From Opitutales bacterium (lineage in GTDB: Bacteria; Verrucomicrobiota; Verrucomicrobiia; Opitutales; Opitutaceae): a DNA stretch of 10,163 nucleotides. The position numbers and the translations under genes were made by a program. Below, piece by piece: positions 4,867 through 10,163 of this stretch. The stretch spans positions 1-10,163 of the forward strand of contig JAJFLS010000433.1 of the NCBI GenBank assembly GCA_021772595.1, in the 5' to 3' direction. Within the stretch, counting starts at the first letter, position 1, and every line of letters starts with the position of its first letter. Under the pieces are notes generated by a model. That model made no database searches. It saw nothing but the letters and a program-made list of their open reading frames with translations, and had not been told where the DNA came from.

Positions 4867-6414
4867 ATGAATAAATCGTCAGACCGAGAATCGATAATCA
4901 GCTCGAAGCGCATCGCTCTCGCGCGAGGCTGCCACGAGATCTCGTTCGCCAGCCCTGAAAAGAACCCTCCGGAACTCCCGCTTCTGGTAGCGTACACCTT
5001 GCCGAGCGGTGTCGTCAAAACAACCCGCGGCTTCGCTACGAATGACGGAAAATTGAAAGCCAGATGCTACGTATTCGAAGAGGGATTCTGGAAATGGGAA
5101 GCGAAGAACCTAGAAGGTAAATGCATCGATACCGGCGAGTTTCAGACCGAGGAATCGCCCTTCCCCGGAAAGCTGAGAGTATCGCAATCAGACCCGCGGC
5201 AACTCCGCTACCAGAACGGCAAATGGTATTTGCATTTTGGCGACAATGCCTATCGCTTCTTGTCGAGAGACGAACCGAATTGGCGAGCCTACATCGACCA
5301 AGCGGCCCAGGCCGGCTTCAATCACATCCGCACCTGGCTCAGCCCATCGAGCGACGGGCTTTTTCTGCCGGATCGGAAGCAACTCGACTTGGAAACGTGG
5401 GACGCCATCGACGAGCGCCTGATCTACGCCCTGCAACGCCATCCGGAAATTCAATTCGAGGTCATCCTTTTCGGCAATGACCCAGATGAGCTCCAACGAT
5501 TCGGGGACGGTGATCCAGTTTCTCATCTCGCCCTCCGATACGCGATCGAGCGATTCGGCCCCTTGCCCAACGTCCACTGGTCCATCTCCAGCGGAGTCAA
5601 AGATTCGGACAAGGACGCGAAACCTTCGCTGGTCATGATCGCCGATGCGGTCTTTGGACACGAGCAATGGAACTCGCTTACCACGTTCGCGGGCAAACGA
5701 TTCGATCCGGTCGCCTTCGCCGACGAGAAATGGCTGTCGGCCCACTCCCTCCGATCCTTGGGACAAGTCACCGGCGAAGCGATCCTCTCGGCCCGCGCCG
5801 AGACCAAAAAGCCGATCCTGCTCGCCGAAGATCGAGGCGAACACACGCACCCGCCTCGTTTCCCGCGCTACTACTTTCGACGCCTTTTCTGGGGCGCCCT
5901 GCTTTCCGGCGGCATGCCCAGCTATAGCGGCATGATCACCTCCGAACGCTCCGATCACAACCGTCGCGGAATCGAAGGCTATTACGACGCTTGCAACGCA
6001 GGGCACCTCCGATTCGGCGCTCACGACCTGCTTAATATCAAGAAATTCTTCGCCGAAACCGGAATCAGCCTCGAAAACTGGACCCCCGACGACTCCCTCT
6101 CCGGAAGCCAGCCGCTTCTCGCAAAATCCATTCGCTCCGAAGACGCCAACGAGTGCATCGCCTACATCGCCAACCCCGAGTCGTTCGCCGCGCACAGCCC
6201 CGACGGCTACGAGGGTATGCACTCCGACCAGGTCTCCGACACAAGTCCGACATTCACTACTTTCACGCTCGAGCTGTCCTTCTCGAGCGGCACCGTCAAA
6301 TGGTTCAGCCCAACCACCGGCGAGTGGAACGGCGAAATGGAGATCACCAAGAATTCCACGACTCTACTCACGCCCACACCCGGTGACTGGGTCGTTTGGG
6401 TGAAGCGCGCGTGA
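4867..6414 (+). CDS. DUF5060 / apiosidase-like (DUF4038-type) TIM-barrel protein
   Basis: The 515-residue protein looks like a three-part glycosidase. An N-terminal beta domain (about 20-105) resembles DUF5060, with GFWKWEAKNLEG (73-84). A TIM barrel (about 110-400) contains YLHFGDNAYRF (121-131), AAQAGFNHIRTWL (146-158), NVHWSIS (235-241), ILLAEDRGE (317-325) and the FWGALLSGGMPSYSG segment (341-355). A C-terminal beta domain (about 410-515) includes VKWFSPTTGEWNG (477-489) and WVVWV, as in putative collagen-binding-like tails. No signal peptide is visible, unusual for a polysaccharide-degrading enzyme. The expected Asp after the strand-4 Trp (WxxGGD in apiosidases, as I recall them) seems to be Gly243, so catalysis may differ. 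Glu321 and Glu325 are candidate acids. The ATG at 4867 is chosen over one at 4810 that would overlap DUF5069. Substrate unknown. Confidence 0.7.
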   Translation: MNKSSDRESIISSKRIALARGCHEISFASPEKNPPELPLLVAYTLPSGVVKTTRGFATNDGKLKARCYVFEEGFWKWEAKNLEGKCIDTGEFQTEESPFPGKLRVSQSDPRQLRYQNGKWYLHFGDNAYRFLSRDEPNWRAYIDQAAQAGFNHIRTWLSPSSDGLFLPDRKQLDLETWDAIDERLIYALQRHPEIQFEVILFGNDPDELQRFGDGDPVSHLALRYAIERFGPLPNVHWSISSGVKDSDKDAKPSLVMIADAVFGHEQWNSLTTFAGKRFDPVAFADEKWLSAHSLRSLGQVTGEAILSARAETKKPILLAEDRGEHTHPPRFPRYYFRRLFWGALLSGGMPSYSGMITSERSDHNRRGIEGYYDACNAGHLRFGAHDLLNIKKFFAETGISLENWTPDDSLSGSQPLLAKSIRSEDANECIAYIANPESFAAHSPDGYEGMHSDQVSDTSPTFTTFTLELSFSSGTVKWFSPTTGEWNGEMEITKNSTTLLTPTPGDWVVWVKRA

Positions 6415-6471
6415 CGTCCTAGATCGTTTCTCCACAAAACGAGGAACGCTCATCGCTCCCCACAACCAGCT

Positions 6472-6936
6472 ATGGAAAAATCGGAGATCATCCGCGTCAT
6501 CATCGAGCAAATCGAATCGGACCTCGCCAAGGCGACCGACGCTGCAATCGATTCTGCCGAATCCGCCACTCACGAAGAAGCCCGCTCGGAAGGCAAGTAC
6601 GACACCCGCGGACTCGAAACCTCCTACCTCGCGAGCGGCCAAGCTCGTCACGCTCTCGAGCTAAGAGAAAGCTTGGACGCGATCCGAAATTTCAGCCCTC
6701 CGGCTTTCGAAGGCTCCAGCCCTATCGCGCTCGGAGCGCTGGTCTCGACCCTTTCTTCCAACGGTTGCGAAACCTTCTTCCTTGCGCCCGGACTCGGCGG
6801 AATCGAACTGGAGAGCGAACAAGGGACGATCACCGTCATCACTTCAAAATCGCCTCTTGGAAACGAATTCATCGGCAAGAAAACCGGCGACCGCGTACAA
6901 GCCGGAGGCGGCAAAACGATCCTCAAGATCGAGTAG
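6472..6936 (+). CDS. GreA/GreB-like transcription elongation factor family protein
   Basis: This 154-residue protein has the two-part layout of Gre factors: an N-terminal helical hairpin (about 1-74), which in GreA reaches into the RNA polymerase secondary channel, and a C-terminal FKBP-like domain (about 80-154). The hairpin tip region contains the acidic stretch THEEARSEGKYDTRGLE (33-49), followed by TSYLASGQARHALELR. The C-terminal SPLGNEFIGKKTGDRV (127-142) matches the SPLGxxLxGxxxGD signature of Gre proteins. True GreA uses paired tip acids to stimulate transcript cleavage; whether this divergent member does so cannot be decided from sequence, and it may compete for the channel without cleavage. 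It starts 57 nt after the TIM-barrel gene and is convergent with the LysM gene, with only 18 bp between stop codons. Confidence 0.72.
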   Translation: MEKSEIIRVIIEQIESDLAKATDAAIDSAESATHEEARSEGKYDTRGLETSYLASGQARHALELRESLDAIRNFSPPAFEGSSPIALGALVSTLSSNGCETFFLAPGLGGIELESEQGTITVITSKSPLGNEFIGKKTGDRVQAGGGKTILKIE

Positions 6937-6943
6937 CGCAACC

Positions 6944-6960
6944 TCGTAGTGGAGCTACGG
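6944..6960. terminator. Small hairpin between convergent genes
   Basis: CGTAG (6945-6949) pairs with CTACG (6955-6959) around a 5-nt loop, with a possible extra T-G pair. It occupies the 18-bp gap between the GreA-like and LysM stop codons and overlaps the LysM stop. The stem is short and has no T-tract, so a terminator role is tentative; it could also be a decayed GTAG-type repeat. Confidence 0.25.
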
Positions 6961-7716
6961 AATCACCAGCGACATGCCGGGCTGTAGCTGCGACGCGTCG
7001 GGCAAAGTGCCTCGATTCGCGTCCAGGATTTCCTGCCAACGACTAGGGTCGCCGTAAACCTCGCGGCTGATTTTATAGAGGCTGTCGCGTTCCTTGACCA
7101 CATAGTAGCGTCGCTGCCCAGCAGTCCGAGGCGCCGCGGCGGGACGCTGAGGCTGAACCCGGGCGCCTGGTGTGGATTGGTTGACCGATGCGGATCTCGA
7201 AGGCGGGCTCTGGATCGCTCCCTTGCGGGCTTCCGCCAATTGCGTTTTGAGAGTTTCGTTCTCTTTTTGAAGCTGCGTTATCGTATCCAGGAGTTTGAGA
7301 CGGTAGTGCTTCGCATCCAGCGTGGAAAGCAATTCCTTCATCGACGTATTTATCAACTCCTCGACGCGGTCCAATCCTGCGTCACGCGAATTTGAAGCGG
7401 GATCCCGGCCTTTTATCGCCTTGCACTGATTGAAATGATAATACGCCGAGGCGGGATCGTTCATGTGATTCATATAAATCAGCCCCGCCTCCAAGTGCGA
7501 CTCGGGCGCGTTTCCCGCGCGTTTCAATATGACATTGTTGAAATTGGAAAGCGCTTCGCTATTGAGATTCCGAGTCAGCATATCCTTCGCTCGCCGGTAG
7601 GCCGGCTCCTCGGTTTCATCCAAAATGCTCGAAGACACCTGCTCGGAGCAGCCAGCAAAAACAAACGCCCCAAACAGGGCGAAAATAAGCTTTGATGCGT
7701 AGATCCTTCTCATCAT
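6955..7716 (-). CDS. LysM-domain lipoprotein with coiled coil and TPR-like region
   Basis: The 253-residue protein is probably exported and lipid-anchored, binding peptidoglycan. A basic start (MMRR), a hydrophobic stretch (10-20) and AGC with Cys23 form a lipoprotein signal; the residue at -3 is Phe, which is atypical. Residues about 38-100 have helical repeats rich in Ala, Asn and Tyr (TPR-like, e.g. AYYHFNQCKAI). A likely coiled coil follows at about 118-165, with TITQLQKENETLKTQLAEAR. A Pro/Ser/Ala-rich linker (168-200) leads to a C-terminal LysM (204-252): YYVVKERDSLYKISREVYGD, WQEILDANRG and LQPGMSLVIP. Start: ATG at 7716 or 7713; an in-frame TTG at 7722 is less likely. It is divergent from kdsD (86 bp) and convergent with the GreA-like gene. 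A role in envelope organisation is inferred. Confidence 0.88.
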   Translation of the reverse strand: MMRRIYASKLIFALFGAFVFAGCSEQVSSSILDETEEPAYRRAKDMLTRNLNSEALSNFNNVILKRAGNAPESHLEAGLIYMNHMNDPASAYYHFNQCKAIKGRDPASNSRDAGLDRVEELINTSMKELLSTLDAKHYRLKLLDTITQLQKENETLKTQLAEARKGAIQSPPSRSASVNQSTPGARVQPQRPAAAPRTAGQRRYYVVKERDSLYKISREVYGDPSRWQEILDANRGTLPDASQLQPGMSLVIP

Positions 7717-7802
7717 TGTCAATTCGGCGCGAACACTATGAGACCACCTCTTACCGACATTCCAAGTCCGAAATCAGCAAATCGCGCCCTCTCTTCATAA
7801 AA

Positions 7803-8783
7803 ATGGATACCGCCGACATTATTGCCAAAGGCCGCCGTTGCATCGACATCGAAGCGGAGGCTTTGAGAAAGACCAGCGAACATCTGGATTCGATTTTCGC
7901 CAGCGTCGCCTCGACCTTGATAGAAACCCTCAATGAAGGGAACAAACTCATCCTATCCGGGATCGGAAAAAGCGCCCACATCGCCCACAAGCTAGTTGGC
8001 ACCTTCAACAGCATCGGCGCGCCTTCGACTTTTCTCGACCCTGTGAACGCGTTGCACGGCGACATGGGGCTTTGCCGCGAAGGCGACGCCCTGCTTGCCT
8101 TCAGCAATAGCGGCGAAACTGAAGAGCTCCTCCGCCTCGTGCCGCTCATTTCGCGCTTCAATCTCCGAACCATCGCCGTGACCTCCAAGTCGGACTCTTC
8201 GCTCGCCAAACTCTGCAACGAGGCCCTCGTCTACTGCGCCGAGCAGGAGGCCTGCCCGCTCGACCTCGCTCCGACCGCCAGCTCGACCGCGTGCATGGCC
8301 ATCGGAGACGCGCTGGCCATGGTGCTTCTCGAATGGCGGGCGTTCAGTCACGAAGACTTCGCCCGTTTCCATCCAGGCGGCAGCATTGGGAAAACCTTGG
8401 CCGCCAACGTCAACGACATCATGCGCCCCCTAGGGCAGTTCGCCCTGATCTCCGACGACGCCTCCTGCAGAGACTGCCTGGCGCAGATGACCAATCCGAA
8501 CAGCGGGTGCATCGCGCTCACCGATTCGGCCGGCAAGCTTAGCGGGATTTTCACCGATGGCGACATTCGCCGGCTCGTCCTCGAAGATGCCGATTTCCTC
8601 GGGAAACCCGTATCCAATTACATGACACGTAGCCCCGTCGTCATAGAGTCCGATACCCTCGCGGTCGAAGCGCTCCGCATATTCGAAACCCGCAAGATCG
8701 ACGATCTGATAGTCGTCGACGCGGAAAGCAAGCCCATCGGCGTGATTGACGGGCAAGACCTAACGAAAGTGAGAATGGTCTAG
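7803..8783 (+). CDS. kdsD: Arabinose-5-phosphate isomerase (KpsF/GutQ/KdsD family)
   Basis: It interconverts ribulose 5-phosphate and arabinose 5-phosphate, the first step toward Kdo of lipopolysaccharide, in the cytoplasm. At 326 residues it matches E. coli KdsD (328). The SIS domain (about 1-200) has SGIGKS (52-57), HGDMG (85-89), SNSGETEEL (101-109), LAPTASSTACMAIGDALA and FHPGGSIGK (189-197). Residues that align with those reported for the E. coli active site are all present: Lys56, His85, Glu108, Glu149 and His190, each offset by three from E. coli numbering. Two CBS domains follow (about 205-260 and 270-326: VNDIMRP, GIFTDGDIRR, VSNYMTRSPV, PIGVIDGQDL). The ATG at 7803 gives the family N-terminus; a longer frame from 7692 would overlap the LysM gene. 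No Shine-Dalgarno is seen. GutQ-type paralogues have the same activity, so the symbol is functional rather than strictly orthologous. Confidence 0.94.
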   Translation: MDTADIIAKGRRCIDIEAEALRKTSEHLDSIFASVASTLIETLNEGNKLILSGIGKSAHIAHKLVGTFNSIGAPSTFLDPVNALHGDMGLCREGDALLAFSNSGETEELLRLVPLISRFNLRTIAVTSKSDSSLAKLCNEALVYCAEQEACPLDLAPTASSTACMAIGDALAMVLLEWRAFSHEDFARFHPGGSIGKTLAANVNDIMRPLGQFALISDDASCRDCLAQMTNPNSGCIALTDSAGKLSGIFTDGDIRRLVLEDADFLGKPVSNYMTRSPVVIESDTLAVEALRIFETRKIDDLIVVDAESKPIGVIDGQDLTKVRMV

Positions 8784-8912
8784 AGCTGCCCAATTCCAGG
8801 CGAAGCCGGATGCGCTTTTTGTTTGGGATTTCTGAAAACGCAGTCAAATTCGCCTTCAAGACGTGAGTTCAGGCGTAGCGCCCCCTCAAAATCGACCAAT
8901 CCGCACCCAAGC

Positions 8913-9950
8913 ATGCCCCACGCTCCACAGATGCCCACAACCAGCAAAGCCAAGCTCCTCCCCGAACTTTTTCAGTTGCTTCAACCTCATCTGAAGACCC
9001 TCGACGGGTTTTTGTTCGCCCAGATCGACAGCTTCGAAGCGGAAATCCGAGACCACGTCGAATACTGCATCGACACCAGCGGCAAACGCATCCGCCCGTC
9101 GCTCATCTTCTTCAGCGGCTGGCAGGGCGAGGGAGTCGTCGACGAGAAACTCGTGAAGCTCGCCGCCGTAATCGAGACGATCCACCTCGCCACGCTCGTG
9201 CACGACGACATAATGGACGAGGCGGACATTCGCCGAAACCGCCCAACCGTCGCCAAAAAGCACGACAACACCACCGCCGTGCTGCTTGGGGACGCCCTCT
9301 TTTCACACGCGGTCTATCTCGCCACCCAGTTCCCCACCACCGAAGTCAGCGAAAAAGTCGCCATCGCGATGCGCAACGTCTGCACCGGCGAAATCCTGCA
9401 AACCATGCAGCGAGGCAATCCAGACATCGACTTGCGGACCTACAATCGCGTCATCGACCTGAAAACCGCGGAACTCTTCAGCATCGCCTGTCTCCTCGGA
9501 GCCCGGCTCGGCGGCAGAGATAGCGACTACGTGGAAGCTGCCGGTACGTTCGGGCGTCATCTCGGCATCGCCTACCAGATTTACGACGATCTCACGGACC
9601 TCATCGGCTCCGAGAACAAGATCGGCAAAACCTTGGGAACGGATATCGCGACCGGCAAAGCGACCCTGCCGCTGATCCTTCTGCGCGACCGCCTCCCCGA
9701 CGGCGACGCCCAGCGGCTTCGCGACGCGCTTTCCGGCGAGGCCGAAGCGGATATTCCCCACTGGCTCTTCAAGCTCGACGAGCTGGGAATCTTCGAGGAG
9801 GTGAGGCAGGCGATTTTACGCGAAATCATCTCCGCCCGGGAGAGTATCGAGCCGTTTTTGAACGACGAGGCGGCGAAATTGCTCCACACGATCAGCGAAC
9901 TGCTTTGGAACCAGGTCGAAGCGCTCCAGTCAGATCAGGCAGCAACCTGA
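8913..9950 (+). CDS. Long-chain polyprenyl diphosphate synthase
   Basis: This trans-type prenyl elongase adds isopentenyl diphosphate units to an allylic primer, most likely making the side chain of menaquinone or another quinone. The 345-residue protein (339 if it starts at 8931) has the full set of motifs: GKRIRP (57-62), first Asp-rich motif DDIMD (98-102) followed by RRNRPT, GDALF (126-130), LKTAELF (183-189), and second Asp-rich motif YDDLTD (224-229) followed by GKTLGTDIATGKATLPL. The residue five before the first Asp-rich motif is Ala93 (ATLVHDD), as in long-chain IspB-type enzymes rather than short-chain FPP/GGPP synthases with a bulky residue there. An in-frame TTG at 8823 would add 30 low-complexity residues and is rejected. 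It is 129 bp after kdsD on the same strand. Product length (C30-C50) cannot be fixed by eye. Confidence 0.92.
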   Translation: MPHAPQMPTTSKAKLLPELFQLLQPHLKTLDGFLFAQIDSFEAEIRDHVEYCIDTSGKRIRPSLIFFSGWQGEGVVDEKLVKLAAVIETIHLATLVHDDIMDEADIRRNRPTVAKKHDNTTAVLLGDALFSHAVYLATQFPTTEVSEKVAIAMRNVCTGEILQTMQRGNPDIDLRTYNRVIDLKTAELFSIACLLGARLGGRDSDYVEAAGTFGRHLGIAYQIYDDLTDLIGSENKIGKTLGTDIATGKATLPLILLRDRLPDGDAQRLRDALSGEAEADIPHWLFKLDELGIFEEVRQAILREIISARESIEPFLNDEAAKLLHTISELLWNQVEALQSDQAAT

Positions 9951-10044
9951 AAAATTCCTCAAAAACGCCCCAAATCCCCGATTTTGGAGATGGGTTCTAG
10001 ACTTTTCCCTCTAATAGACTAAGGTCGTCTCAAACTACTCCCGC

Positions 10045-10163
10045 ATGAGCATCACCAAAGCCATTACCAAATCGCTTGTTTCCTCGCCTGAAAGAAGGCT
10101 GGAAGCGGACGAGGATCTCGCCGTCGTGCACAAGATCCAGGCTGGCGACGTAGACGCGTTCGA
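10045..10163 (+). CDS. Sigma-70 family (ECF-like) sigma factor, 5' part only
   Basis: Thirty-nine complete codons are present before the window ends. The reading frame from the ATG at 10045 gives a basic leader (MSITKAITKSLVSSPERR) and then DLAVVHKIQAGDVDAF, the usual opening of region 2 in small sigma-70 family factors (the pattern is D-x-x-L-V-x-x-x-x-x-GD-x-x-AF). The length and the rest of the domains are unknown, so the subfamily cannot be assigned. No Shine-Dalgarno is visible in front. It lies 94 bp after the polyprenyl synthase on the same strand and could have its own promoter. Confidence 0.75.
   Translation, partial: MSITKAITKSLVSSPERRLEADEDLAVVHKIQAGDVDAF

Noticed and set aside
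5188..6222. Long open frame on the minus strand (344 codons) opposite the TIM-barrel gene
   Set aside because: It is antisense to a protein with clear domain motifs, its translation is Val/Gly/Glu-rich without family motifs, and GC-rich DNA often gives such frames.
7692..7802. Longer kdsD frame starting at 7692
   Set aside because: It would overlap the divergent LysM gene start and add 37 residues absent from KdsD proteins; 7803 gives the expected length.
8823..8912. TTG start of the polyprenyl synthase at 8823
   Set aside because: It adds 30 residues rich in Ser, Pro and Arg with no match to the family; ATG at 8913 or 8931 gives a normal N-terminus.
9970..9987. Hairpin CCAAAT-CCCCG-ATTTTGG after the polyprenyl synthase as a terminator
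   Set aside because: The stem is short with a bulge, and the T-rich side lies on the minus strand, where no gene ends.

Overview
The window (10,163 bp, GC-rich) looks like chromosomal DNA from a Gram-negative bacterium, most likely of the Verrucomicrobiota (an Opitutales/Puniceicoccales-like lineage). Three things suggest this. The gene content combines a DUF5069 protein, a GreA-like factor, a bacterial phospholipid-scramblase-like protein and a DUF5060/apiosidase-like TIM barrel. Most genes lack a Shine-Dalgarno sequence. The spacers carry abundant small palindromic repeats. The assignment is an inference from family distribution, not from a marker gene. No rRNA, tRNA, transposase, phage gene or CRISPR array was seen, and no gap between genes exceeds about 250 bp.

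Left part (1-3471): an ExoA/APE1-type AP endonuclease (minus strand) is divergent from a long PLP enzyme. The N-terminal extension of that enzyme resembles fungal STR2/Met-7 cystathionine gamma-synthases. A scramblase-like (LURP-one/tubby-fold) protein follows. The spacers here are full of palindromic elements: GTAG-type REP-like hairpins at the window start, a 28-bp imperfect inverted repeat between the divergent genes, an inverted REP-like pair, a 46-bp near-perfect palindrome upstream of the scramblase gene, and a REP doublet that overlaps the stop codon of the same gene.

Middle part (3501-6936): a minus-strand two-gene unit encodes a four-helix membrane protein and, 2 nt downstream, a short XRE-family regulator with the only clear Shine-Dalgarno in the window. 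Upstream of the unit lies an array of TTAACAT-like half-sites repeated at 21 bp, a good candidate operator. It is shared with the divergent plus-strand run of DUF5069 protein, DUF5060/TIM-barrel glycosidase-like protein and GreA-like factor.

Right part (6955-10163): a LysM lipoprotein (minus strand) is convergent with the GreA-like gene and divergent from kdsD (arabinose-5-phosphate isomerase, which feeds Kdo synthesis for lipopolysaccharide). A long-chain polyprenyl diphosphate synthase and the first 39 codons of a sigma-70-family factor follow. The lipoprotein, kdsD and prenyl synthase all relate to envelope or quinone/lipid-carrier biosynthesis. Most other genes are housekeeping, and I see no clear island or defence system.
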